Shown here: in pieces, positions 8,490-15,783 of the stretch
How positions within the stretch are numbered: position 1 is the stretch's first letter
Layout of the letters: the number at the start of each line of letters is the position of its first letter
Source of the DNA: an uncultured SAR324 cluster bacterium
Lineage (GTDB): Bacteria > SAR324 > NAC60-12
DNA: 39,061 nucleotides
Reading direction: 5' to 3'
Assembly: GCA_902513935.1 (NCBI GenBank)
Contig: CABXOR010000013.1
Coordinates: forward strand, 1-39,061
Translations under genes and position numbers: made by a program
Notes under the pieces: generated by a model
Databases searched by the model: none
Told to the model about the DNA's origin: nothing
Seen by the model: only the letters and a program-made list of their open reading frames with translations

Positions 8490-9460
8490 AGTATTATTTA
8501 TTCATACTCGTTGCAGTCTTCCTGATTCCTAAGCCAACACACGCCATTGAGTTCGAAAACCGCCTGCCGGAATCAGTCTGGGAAGTCGAAATACGTTTAA
8601 AGCATACACCGGTTTATGATCAGGCTTTTAATGGTTATGGAGAAGAAGCACCTTTGCAGCAACTTATGCTCTGGGACAGAGAATGGCGAGATTCGGTAGT
8701 TGGTAAGTTGCAGCGTGAAGAGCAGAGACTTGAAATCCGCATGACATACGGTCTGACTGAAAAGTGGATGCTGGAGGCAACTATACCTTTACTGCAAAAA
8801 AAACAAACCTCTACTCTCAAAATTGAATCCGCTACAGCTATTCAGCAGAAAGTTCTCGAAAATTTAGCTTCAGAAAATCTAAGTGGGCTTGGTGACATCA
8901 AACTTAAATTTGCCAAAGACACGCTCACAACTACAACCTGGCATAATCGCGGCGGTTTCACTTTGCGACTGCCTACAGGTACAACTGGGACTCCCCGCGG
9001 TATTTTTACAAATTCAACCGGAGAGGGTCATGGCTCAGTCGGTGCCTATTTTCATTTTAATTGGTATCCTCTGACACACGGGATTCGGAATGCATTCAGG
9101 ATAGAAGGCACAAATGAACTGGTTGGCAAACGTGAAACACTTGATGGAGAAAAAGGATATTACTCTGCAGGGCATCGCGCACACCTTTTCTACAACTGGA
9201 GTATTGAGAGGCAAAATATTTTTGCCGGCACAGAACTGCATTATTACCAACAGGCAGAAAGCAGTTTGCCAACAGGAAAATCTAATGCTGCTTTTCTTAA
9301 AGAGATCAATTTTGAATTCGGCTATGGCAACCTGAGTGACCTTGAGCAAAAACCACTGTCTATCCCCTGGCAAGTCCGCCTGGGTTACACTCGCCCACTT
9401 GCCGGACAAAACTCACCTATTGCAAACCGTTGGGAACTAAGTTCAACTTTTTATTTCTGA
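8486..9460 (+). CDS. Secreted outer-membrane beta-barrel-like protein of unknown function
   Basis: I do not recognise a named family with certainty. The 324 aa product begins with a Sec signal peptide (MKYYLFILVAVFLIPKPTHA, cleavage after THA). The rest is rich in alternating aromatic/hydrophobic strands and ends in phenylalanine (STFYF), the pattern of an outer-membrane barrel recognised by BamA. Segments such as MTYGLTEKWMLEATIPLLQ and GFTLRLPTGTTGTPRGIF resemble the DUF3187/transporter-like barrels that precede or follow envelope genes in delta-type proteobacteria. It overlaps maf by 4 bases. It is the last intact gene before the remnant-rich island. Confidence 0.7.
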   Translation: MKYYLFILVAVFLIPKPTHAIEFENRLPESVWEVEIRLKHTPVYDQAFNGYGEEAPLQQLMLWDREWRDSVVGKLQREEQRLEIRMTYGLTEKWMLEATIPLLQKKQTSTLKIESATAIQQKVLENLASENLSGLGDIKLKFAKDTLTTTTWHNRGGFTLRLPTGTTGTPRGIFTNSTGEGHGSVGAYFHFNWYPLTHGIRNAFRIEGTNELVGKRETLDGEKGYYSAGHRAHLFYNWSIERQNIFAGTELHYYQQAESSLPTGKSNAAFLKEINFEFGYGNLSDLEQKPLSIPWQVRLGYTRPLAGQNSPIANRWELSSTFYF

Positions 9461-9473
9461 GCTAACCTACCCG

Positions 9474-9638
9474 ATGAGTGGCTATATGCAGAGTATTGTT
9501 GATCAACATCAGGAGATCGTTGAACAACTTTGTTCTGGAGATGAAGGGACATCCTTGGCCGCAATGAAACACCATCTGAATGAAGTTCTTCAACGGGTTG
9601 AGGTTTTGATTAAGGATTTTCCGAATTATTTTGCATAA
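9474..9638 (+). pseudogene. C-terminal remnant of a GntR-family regulator (FCD domain)
   Basis: An open stretch of 54 codons starting at ATG 9474 encodes the end of an FCD ligand-binding domain: DQHQEIVEQL, then SGDEGTSLAAMKHHL, the typical last two helices (H..I...L..GD...A...M..HL) of FadR/GntR regulators. The DNA-binding domain and about three quarters of the protein are missing. A second, diverged copy of the same tail lies at 11197-11310 behind the allantoinase. Either a regulator was deleted or only its 3' end was duplicated. The ATG is probably fortuitous. Confidence 0.65.
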
Positions 9639-9677
9639 CTGATTATTATAAACGCTAAAACGTTAAATAAAAAAGTA

Positions 9678-9705
9678 TTGACAAAAATTATAAAATTGAT
9701 ACTTT
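9678..9705 (+). promoter_or_regulatory. Candidate sigma70-type promoter
   Basis: TTGACA at 9678-9683, a 16-base spacer and TACTTT at 9700-9705 lie in an AT-rich stretch right after the GntR tail. It would read through the two following remnants toward the allantoinase at 10138. The -35 is perfect and the -10 matches 4 of 6. No experimental support is available. Confidence 0.35.
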
Positions 9706-9733
9706 TGCCTACATCATTGGTTTTCAAGATCTC

Positions 9734-9910
9734 ATGCTGATTGGCAAACTTTGGGCTAATGCACCAGTTTCAGGAACTGAGCCATTCGTAATTTTTCCTA
9801 TAATGGCATTGATATATTTCTTTTTATGTTTCTCATTAACGGTAATTTCTCGTCGGTTAGAATCTCGAATGGGTAGCATTTCAAAAAATTCATTGATTTT
9901 AGTAGATTAG
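9734..9910 (+). pseudogene. C-terminal remnant of a polar amino-acid ABC transporter permease
   Basis: A 58-codon frame from ATG 9734 encodes GTEPFVIFPIMALIYFFLCF followed by SLTVISRRLESRM. This is the characteristic last membrane helix and basic tail of HisM/GlnP-type permeases (family pattern: pFe.y..va.iYf.l...ls...r.LErr). The EAA loop and the other membrane helices are absent, so this is the 3' end of a lost gene. It sits between the GntR tail and the racemase tail, suggesting an ancestral locus that once carried an amino-acid/opine-type transporter as well. Confidence 0.6.
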
Positions 9911-9914
9911 GCTG

Positions 9915-10136
9915 GTTCGAGTTCCGGTATTGGAATTGGAGAATCCTGTCTCGGAAGCCACAAAACTCATCCGTGTTGAAATTCAGAAAGCATTGGATGA
10001 AGACCGCTCTAAAGCCATTGTACTCGGCTGTGCAGGAATGATTGATCTTGCCTCGGAACGTTCTAAAGAATTCGGTGTGCCCGTGATTGAAGGTTATTAT
10101 TTTTTGACAAATATAGCCAATAATTTTTGGAAATAA
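9915..10136 (+). pseudogene. Truncated second copy of the allantoin/hydantoin racemase (3' third)
   Basis: The translation matches residues about 140-202 of the intact racemase at 15784-16515, including EATKLIRVEIQKALDEDRS and the second catalytic-cysteine motif AIVLGCAGM. Compared with that gene it lacks 9 bases near 9921 and differs at roughly one base in six by eye, so it is an old or independently acquired copy. After GVPVIEG the match ends and an unrelated AT-rich 40 bases lead to the allantoinase ATG. The N-terminal half, with the first catalytic cysteine, is missing, so it cannot be active. Confidence 0.85.
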
Positions 10137-10137
10137 C

Positions 10138-11049
10138 ATGGAAAATTATCCCCGTAACATGCTTGGCTACGGACAAAAACCTCCGCATCCTGAGTGGCCC
10201 GAGAAGTCCCGGATTGCCGTCCAATTTGTCATCAATTATGAGGAAGGAGGAGAAAACTGTATCCTCCACGGAGACCCTGCATCCGAAACATTCCTTTCCG
10301 AAATCATCGGCGCGCCGCCTTTCGCAGGTGCACGGCACATGAGCATGGAATCAATCTACGAATATGGAAGCAGGGCCGGATTTTGGCGACTCCATCGTCT
10401 TTTCACCAGCCGGAAAATTCCTGTGACGATTTTCGGCGTTGCAATGGCTTTGGAACGTAATCCGGAGGCTGTTGAGGCCATGCTACAAGCCGATTGGGAA
10501 ATTGCGTCTCACGGCTATCGCTGGATTGATTACAAAAATATACCCGAAGACATCGAGCGTGAACATATGGCAAAAGCCATTGATATCCATACCCGTGTTA
10601 CGGGGAGCAGACCTTTGGGTTGGTACACCGGGCGCACCAGTTCCAACACTCTGTGTTTGGTACAGGAAGCCGGAGGGTTTTTATACGATGCCGATTCTTA
10701 TGCGGATGATTTGCCTTACTGGGTAGAAACCCCTTCAGGAGATCCTCATTTGGTGGTTCCCTACACTCTGGACACCAACGATATGCGCTTTGCCAGCACA
10801 CAGGGTTTTAATTCCGGAGAGCAGTTTTTTAGCTATCTTCGGGATGCGTTCGATGTGCTTTATGCCGAAGGTGAAACCTCCCCAAAAATGTTAAGTATCG
10901 GATTGCACTGCAGGCTGGTTGGTAGACCCGGACGCACGGCCTCTTTGGAAAAATTTATTGATTATGTAAACAGCCATTCTGATGTCTGGCTGTGCCGCCG
11001 CATCGACATAGCCCGACACTGGCACAAACACCATTACCCAAAGAATTAA
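10138..11049 (+). CDS. puuE: PuuE-type allantoinase (polysaccharide-deacetylase fold)
   Basis: PuuE allantoinases hydrolyse (S)-allantoin to allantoate and are unrelated to the metal-dependent AllB enzymes. At 303 aa the protein has the usual length. It shows the family blocks YPRNMLGYG, VINYEEGGENCILHGD, GSRAGFWRLHRLF, EIASHGYRWIDY (the NodB-like H-containing strand), GWYTGRTSSNT and DADSYADDLPYW. The start ATG has a weak GGAA seven bases upstream. It is separated from the transporter genes by a gap containing a GntR/FCD tail, and gene remnants precede it. Product and pathway are confident from the sequence. Expression may depend on the promoter at 9678 or one overlapping the remnants. Confidence 0.93.
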   Translation: MENYPRNMLGYGQKPPHPEWPEKSRIAVQFVINYEEGGENCILHGDPASETFLSEIIGAPPFAGARHMSMESIYEYGSRAGFWRLHRLFTSRKIPVTIFGVAMALERNPEAVEAMLQADWEIASHGYRWIDYKNIPEDIEREHMAKAIDIHTRVTGSRPLGWYTGRTSSNTLCLVQEAGGFLYDADSYADDLPYWVETPSGDPHLVVPYTLDTNDMRFASTQGFNSGEQFFSYLRDAFDVLYAEGETSPKMLSIGLHCRLVGRPGRTASLEKFIDYVNSHSDVWLCRRIDIARHWHKHHYPKN

Positions 11050-11196
11050 ATAATTTAATATCCCAAATTTACAACTTCATCCAACAGCTGATGGTGATGG
11101 AAACTTCAGAGTCTTATCAGAAAAAGTAATCAATAATTGGATGAAAAAGCGAAATAATTGTTTTTTTACTAGTTAATGCTGCATGAAAATGTTTAA

Positions 11197-11310
11197 CTGT
11201 TGTGTTTGGGTGATGAAAGGAAAACTGTGGCAGCGATGATAAACCGCCTGGATGATGTCTTGCAGCGATTTAATATTTTGGTTAAAGATTATCTGGATTA
11301 TTTTATTTAA
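11197..11310 (+). pseudogene. Second C-terminal remnant of a GntR/FCD regulator
   Basis: A 37-codon stretch translates to LCLGDERKTVAAMINRLDDV then LQRFNILVKDY-LDYFI. It aligns position by position with the tail at 9474-9638 (LCSGDEGTSLAAMKHHLNEV, then LQRVEVLIKDF-PNYFA) and ends at the equivalent stop. Nothing recognisable as the rest of the gene precedes it; the frame is closed by TAA at 11194-11196. The rest of the 278-base gap (11050-11196) holds no gene that I can identify. The two copies bracket puuE, so puuE sits in what looks like a duplicated or recombined regulator locus. Confidence 0.6.
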
Positions 11311-11328
11311 CAGATTAAAAAAAGAGTA

Positions 11329-12441
11329 ATGAATGATTCAAAAGATGTATTTTTAAAACAACTTGTAAAGCAATATGGTGATACCACCGCAGTCAATGGT
11401 ATAAATTTGGATATTCCTGCGGGAAGCTACTGTTGCCTTGTTGGACCCAGCGGTTGTGGTAAAACTTCAACACTACGTATGATTTCAGGACATGAGGATG
11501 TCACTGAAGGCAGCATAACTATTGGAGATCAAGAGATTAATAAAGTTCCTCCGGCTAAACGCGGAACAGCTATGATGTTTCAAAATTATGCTCTATTCCC
11601 TCATTTAAATTGTCTCGACAACGTTGCCTTCAGTATGAAAATGAAGGGAATGACCAAAAATGAACGCTATGCTTCCGCACGAAAATATTTGGAGTTGGTG
11701 CACATGGAGACCTTTGAACGTCGTTTCCCGGCTCAACTTTCCGGAGGACAAGAACAGAGAGTTGCCTTAGCTCGTGCACTTGTCTCTCGTCCAAATGTTT
11801 TACTGTTGGACGAGCCGCTTTCTGCACTGGATCCTTTTTTGCGGATAAAAATGCGGGCAGAACTAAAACGATTTCAAAGGGAATTAGGAATCTCCTTTAT
11901 TCATGTGACTCACAGTCAGCAGGAAGCACTTGCTCTTGCAGATTTTGTAGTGGTTATGAACGAAGGAAACATCGAACAAGTTGGAACATCTCAAGAAGTG
12001 TTTAATGCTCCGGTTAATCAATTTGTTGCACAGTTTGTAGGAGGCCACAATGTGATTGAAGGGAAAATTATTGAAATAATGGACAAAAGAGAAGTTATGC
12101 TTGAAGGAGGTGATGGACAACGTTACCGAGTCCCTGTACAAGGCTCCATAGGAGACCAACTAACTTTTACCTTGAGACAAGATAAGATTTCCTTGAAAAA
12201 AGAAGACCCTTCTGACTCCAATGAACTCCAGGATAATTTCTTGAAAGGAAAAATCTCACTAATAGAATACAAAGGGATGGAGGTTAGTTTGGGTCTGGAA
12301 GTTCCGGAATTCAAAGAATTTGGAGTGATTCTTTCAGAAAAAAATTTTCAAATGCTGAGTCCTGATTTAGGGACGCAGTTCATAGCAAGCTGGTCTACGG
12401 AGGACGTCCATGTCCTTCAGGATTTGCTTGCTGAAAGCTGA
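11329..12441 (+). CDS. ABC transporter ATP-binding protein, PotA-like
   Basis: The energising subunit of a spermidine/putrescine-type (polyamine/opine/ureide) importer. The 370 aa product has Walker A GPSGCGKTS, Q-loop MMFQNYALFPHL, signature LSGGQEQRVALARAL, Walker B VLLLDEPLSALD and H-loop IHVTHSQQEALA. A C-terminal TOBE-type domain (about residues 235-365) follows. Its ATG follows AAAGAGTA closely. It is followed by the Tat-exported binding protein and two permeases, forming a complete importer. Setting among allantoin genes suggests allantoin or another ureide as substrate, but family members carry many compounds. A partial second copy of its 3' end lies immediately downstream. Confidence 0.92.
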   Translation: MNDSKDVFLKQLVKQYGDTTAVNGINLDIPAGSYCCLVGPSGCGKTSTLRMISGHEDVTEGSITIGDQEINKVPPAKRGTAMMFQNYALFPHLNCLDNVAFSMKMKGMTKNERYASARKYLELVHMETFERRFPAQLSGGQEQRVALARALVSRPNVLLLDEPLSALDPFLRIKMRAELKRFQRELGISFIHVTHSQQEALALADFVVVMNEGNIEQVGTSQEVFNAPVNQFVAQFVGGHNVIEGKIIEIMDKREVMLEGGDGQRYRVPVQGSIGDQLTFTLRQDKISLKKEDPSDSNELQDNFLKGKISLIEYKGMEVSLGLEVPEFKEFGVILSEKNFQMLSPDLGTQFIASWSTEDVHVLQDLLAES

Positions 12442-12520
12442 ATCCTAATTTAGGGGTGCAGCGAATCTCGCAAGTAGGTTTAAGGAGGACTGTTATTTTT
12501 CCCAGGATCTGCCTGTTTAA
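12437..12520 (+). pseudogene. Duplicated 3' tail of the PotA-like ATPase gene
   Basis: These 84 bases align with the last ~85 bases of the intact ATPase gene from 12354 on. In one frame LNPNLGVQRI mirrors LSPDLGTQFI. After a small indel another frame gives KED...QDL, mirroring TED...QDL. Frame breaks and stops make it non-coding. The AAGGAGGAC at 12482-12490 looks like a strong ribosome site but is simply the equivalent of CGGAGGAC inside the parent gene. It looks like the old end of the gene left behind when a diverged allele replaced the rest. Confidence 0.7.
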
Positions 12521-12547
12521 CCCAAAGCCCTACAAATAGAGGTGTTT

Positions 12548-13876
12548 ATGGATAAGACAATTCAATCGGAGGACTCATTAGAGTTATCCTCGAAGAAAGG
12601 ACAGGGCGTCTCAAGACGTAATCTCCTAAAAACAGGTTCTGCAGTTGTGGCAGGAACAGCAATAGGGAGTAATGCTATTACCGGTTTCCCTACAATCTGG
12701 GCACAGAACATTAAAAATGTAACCCTACGCCAGTTTGGTACAGGAGTTTCCAATATCAACGAAATCGCAAAGCGTGCCAAACAAGACCTTGGCATTACTT
12801 TGCAGATGACCGCACTAGATACGGATTCTACCGCTCAACGGGTGGTGACTCAGCCAAGAAGTTTTGACATTGCGGACATTGAGTACTTCACGCTCAAGAA
12901 AGTCTGGGGCAGTGGGAATATGCAGCCCATGGATATTCGCAAGTTGAAGTACTACGATCAAATCGTGGGAACCTTCAAAAATGGTAAACTCACACCCTCC
13001 TCAAAAATTGCTCAAGGTACTGCTCCTCATACTGTGAGCTTTGTAGAAAATCCCACAGACCGGAAATTTGCAAAGGGAGAGACGAACTGGTACACGATGG
13101 TTCCGACCATCTATAATGCCGACACGCTGGGTATTAGACCGGACTTGATCAAGCGTCCGATCAGTAGTTGGACGGAATTGCTGAACCCTGAATTCAGAGG
13201 AAAAGCCTCAATTCTCAATATTGCTTCCATAGGAATCATGGATGCCGCAATGGTATGTGAGGCAATGGGTGAGGTGCAGTACGGAGACAAGGGAAACATG
13301 ACTCGAGCTGAAATCGACAAGACGATGGCGATTTTCACAGAAGCCAAGCAAGCAGGACAGTTTCGTGCCTTCTGGAAGACCTTTGATGAATCGGTCAACC
13401 TAATGGCTTCGGGTGAAGTTGTCATCCAGTCCATGTGGTCTCCAGCGATTACAAAAGTGCGTTCGATGGGTATCCCCTGTGTCTATCAGCCCCTTAAGGA
13501 AGGTTATCGTTCTTGGGGAGGAGGTCTGGGGCTTTCCCGGAATCTCGCTGGTCTGGAGTTAGATGCAGCCTATGAGTATATCAACTGGTACCTTTCTGGT
13601 TGGGTCGGAGGATTGTTGATGCGCCAGGGGTACTACTCCGCAGCTCCCGCAACATCGAAACTTTACATGAGCGAAGATGAGTGGGGTTTTTGGTTTGAGG
13701 GTAAAGCGGCGAAAAATGACATTGTCAACCCCTTTGGTCAAAAAATGGAACCTGCAGGCGCCAAACGTGATGGAGGTTCATTCTATGAGCGCATGGGTAA
13801 AGTTGAATGCTGGAACTCAGTAATGGACGAAAACCGTCACATGGTTCGAAAGTGGAACGAGTTCATTGCATCTTAA
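12548..13876 (+). CDS. Tat-exported extracellular solute-binding protein (PotD/PotF-like)
   Basis: The periplasmic receptor of the adjacent importer. The 442 aa protein has a twin-arginine signal (SRRNLLKTGSAVVAGTAIGS) and the usual two-lobed binding-protein fold, with blocks WYTMVPTIYNADTLGI, SWTELLNPEFRGKASIL and GYRSWGGGLGLSRNLAG. I place the start at ATG 12548, because AGAGG lies five bases upstream. A GTG six bases earlier overlaps that site. Tat export implies folding in the cytoplasm, possibly around a cofactor or simply by inheritance. The substrate is not evident from sequence; a ureide such as allantoin is inferred from neighbours. Confidence 0.9.
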   Translation: MDKTIQSEDSLELSSKKGQGVSRRNLLKTGSAVVAGTAIGSNAITGFPTIWAQNIKNVTLRQFGTGVSNINEIAKRAKQDLGITLQMTALDTDSTAQRVVTQPRSFDIADIEYFTLKKVWGSGNMQPMDIRKLKYYDQIVGTFKNGKLTPSSKIAQGTAPHTVSFVENPTDRKFAKGETNWYTMVPTIYNADTLGIRPDLIKRPISSWTELLNPEFRGKASILNIASIGIMDAAMVCEAMGEVQYGDKGNMTRAEIDKTMAIFTEAKQAGQFRAFWKTFDESVNLMASGEVVIQSMWSPAITKVRSMGIPCVYQPLKEGYRSWGGGLGLSRNLAGLELDAAYEYINWYLSGWVGGLLMRQGYYSAAPATSKLYMSEDEWGFWFEGKAAKNDIVNPFGQKMEPAGAKRDGGSFYERMGKVECWNSVMDENRHMVRKWNEFIAS

Positions 13877-13890
13877 TATAATCAATTAGC

Positions 13891-13909
13891 GAGGGTCCTC
13901 TCGACCCTC
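13891..13909 (+). promoter_or_regulatory. Hairpin downstream of the binding-protein gene
   Basis: GAGGGTC-ctctc-GACCCTC forms a perfect 7-bp stem with a 5-base loop, 14 bases after the binding-protein stop. There is no U-tract, so it is more likely an mRNA-stabilising or attenuating hairpin than a full terminator. Such structures are common between a binding-protein gene and its permeases, where more receptor than permease is needed. Confidence 0.5.
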
Positions 13910-13929
13910 CTATTGAGGACGCCTTTTGG

Positions 13930-14028
13930 ATGCTAAAAATCTACTTTTTAAACAAGATATTAAATGAAATACCTAACTCCATCATGTCTTATGCTGAGGT
14001 TAGGGCTATTTGGGCGTATATTCGGTAG
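13930..14028 (+). pseudogene. Possible cytochrome-c-like C-terminal remnant
   Basis: A 32-codon frame (ATG 13930 to TAG 14026-14028) ends in YAEVRAIWAYIR, preceded by NEIPNSIMS. This resembles the last helix of class I cytochrome c domains (ls..ev.aiwaYIr) after the methionine loop, but no CxxCH haem motif is present. It fits the pattern of other headless remnants here. The match rests on about 12 residues and could be chance. The rest of the 207-base gap before the permease shows nothing else. Confidence 0.3.
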
Positions 14029-14083
14029 GAAAATGCACTTGAAGATAACCAGTAACCAATATAACTACTAAAAGTGTATTACC

Positions 14084-14938
14084 GTGAAACGCTATAATCC
14101 CATTGTGCTCATTGCACAAGTTTCTCCGATAAGCACAATCTTAGGATTATTCTTGATTGTACCAATCGTGACAATCTTGATCGTCAGTTTTTGGGATTAT
14201 AGTGAGTTCATGTTACTTCCGGATTTTGTCTGGACCAACTACTACGACACTCTGAGTTCTTTTGTAACCTACAAGACCTATTTAAATACTTTCAAGTACA
14301 CAATTCTTACATGGTTGTTCACTCTGTTAATCGGTTTCCCTGTAGCGTATTTTTTGTGTTTTCATGTCCGGACATTGCGGTGGCAAATTGTACTATTCCT
14401 CATCTGCACCATCCCTTTTTGGACTTCAAACATTATCCGGATGATTTCATGGATTCCATTTTTAGGTCGAAATGGGGTGTTCAACTCCATGCTTATCAGC
14501 CTGGGTCTCACGAATGAACCACTTGAGTTTCTCTTGTTTTCAGATTTCGCTATCGTACTTGCTTTTGTGCATCTTTACACCCTTTTCATGGTAGTACCTA
14601 TTTTCAACAGCATGATGCGCATCGATCGCTCGGTGTTGGAAGCTGCTATTGACGCTGGTGCCAATGGCTGGCAGGTGTTGACAAATATCGTCATTCCACT
14701 CTGTAAACCGGGAATTGCTATCGGTTCAATTTTTGTTGTTACGTTGGTAATGGGAGATTACATTACTGTCCGTCTGATGGGTGGCGGTTTGCGTGCTTCG
14801 GTTGGAGTGATGATGTGGAATGAAATTTCATTACTGCTTTATCCTCCTGCAGCGGCAAATGCTGTTGTACTACTTGTCGTAGTACTGATCCTTGTTTCCC
14901 TTATGATGAGGGTTGTTGACTTGAAGAAGGAGTTATAG
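14084..14938 (+). CDS. ABC transporter permease, PotB-like
   Basis: First membrane subunit of the ureide/polyamine-type importer, 284 aa with about six hydrophobic helices. The ATPase-contacting EAA loop is visible as EAAIDAGANGWQVLTNIVIPL followed by CKPGI. It starts at GTG 14084; no strong Shine-Dalgarno is present, so translation may be weak. Two bases separate its stop from the next permease, consistent with a co-transcribed pair. Substrate is inferred only from context. Confidence 0.92.
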   Translation: MKRYNPIVLIAQVSPISTILGLFLIVPIVTILIVSFWDYSEFMLLPDFVWTNYYDTLSSFVTYKTYLNTFKYTILTWLFTLLIGFPVAYFLCFHVRTLRWQIVLFLICTIPFWTSNIIRMISWIPFLGRNGVFNSMLISLGLTNEPLEFLLFSDFAIVLAFVHLYTLFMVVPIFNSMMRIDRSVLEAAIDAGANGWQVLTNIVIPLCKPGIAIGSIFVVTLVMGDYITVRLMGGGLRASVGVMMWNEISLLLYPPAAANAVVLLVVVLILVSLMMRVVDLKKEL

Positions 14939-14940
14939 GA

Positions 14941-15780
14941 ATGAGTGAGCGACGAAGAAAAGAATTTTATATCTTAGCAATTTTTTTCACTATTTTTGTG
15001 CTCTTTTTGTATGGTCCAATTTCCGCTATTTTAATTCTTTCATTTCAAGGGCCCAATGGAGGATTGACCTTCCCAATGAATGGCATGTCAATCCATTGGT
15101 TTTTTGCCTTGTTTGGTGAGCAACTGGTTGGAGATTTCAAGGCGGCATTTTTAAGATCGCTGCAATTGGGGTTGGTTGTGATGGTTGTGACCATATTGGT
15201 TTCAGTTCTTACCGGACTTGCATTTAGAAAAAAATTCTTTGGATCTACTTTTCTATTTTATACCACGGTTGCCAGCCTGATTGTCCCCTCAATTCTGGTC
15301 AGCCTGGGAATTGGACTTCTCTATAACTTGATGGAGTGGGAGGCGGCTTGGTACAGTTCCGGAATGGGAGCACATCTGACATGGACACTACCCTTTGGAT
15401 TCCTCATTATGATTGCGGTATTTAACCGCTTCGACAAATCCTATGAAGAGGCAGCTAAAGATTTAGGTGCAAGCAACTGGCAAACTATTCGTTATGTGGT
15501 ACTTCCCATTATTTCCCCCAGTTTGATTGGAGTTGCTCTCTTTGGATTTACACTTTCCTATGATGAGTTTGCTAGAACACTGATGACTTCAGGTGTCAAA
15601 AATACACTTCCGTTAGAAATCTTCGGCATGACAACCAATGTCACAACCCCCACTCTTTACGCCTTGGGAACTCTGACCACAGTATTTTCTTTGGTCGTGA
15701 TTCTGACTGCAATGGGAATCGTATTCTACATGCAAAAACGCAGGGAACGATTCGGCACCGATGCCGGAAAAGGAGTGTGA
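14941..15780 (+). CDS. ABC transporter permease, PotC-like
   Basis: Second membrane subunit, 279 aa, with six predicted helices and an EAA loop (EEAAKDLGASNWQTIRYVVL followed by PIISPSLI). A clear GAAGGAG site lies within the end of the preceding permease gene, a few bases before the ATG. DEFARTLMTSG is typical of PotC/YdcV-type permeases. Three bases separate its stop from the racemase start, so transport and catabolic genes appear to be in one operon. Confidence 0.92.
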   Translation: MSERRRKEFYILAIFFTIFVLFLYGPISAILILSFQGPNGGLTFPMNGMSIHWFFALFGEQLVGDFKAAFLRSLQLGLVVMVVTILVSVLTGLAFRKKFFGSTFLFYTTVASLIVPSILVSLGIGLLYNLMEWEAAWYSSGMGAHLTWTLPFGFLIMIAVFNRFDKSYEEAAKDLGASNWQTIRYVVLPIISPSLIGVALFGFTLSYDEFARTLMTSGVKNTLPLEIFGMTTNVTTPTLYALGTLTTVFSLVVILTAMGIVFYMQKRRERFGTDAGKGV

Positions 15781-15783
15781 ACT

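Noticed and set aside
10101..10137. TTGACA just before puuE as a promoter
   Set aside because: No -10 at 16-18 bases; TAATTT is only 11 bases away.
12480..12500. Strong Shine-Dalgarno AAGGAGGAC
   Set aside because: No start codon follows at a usable distance, and the bases are part of the duplicated ATPase tail.
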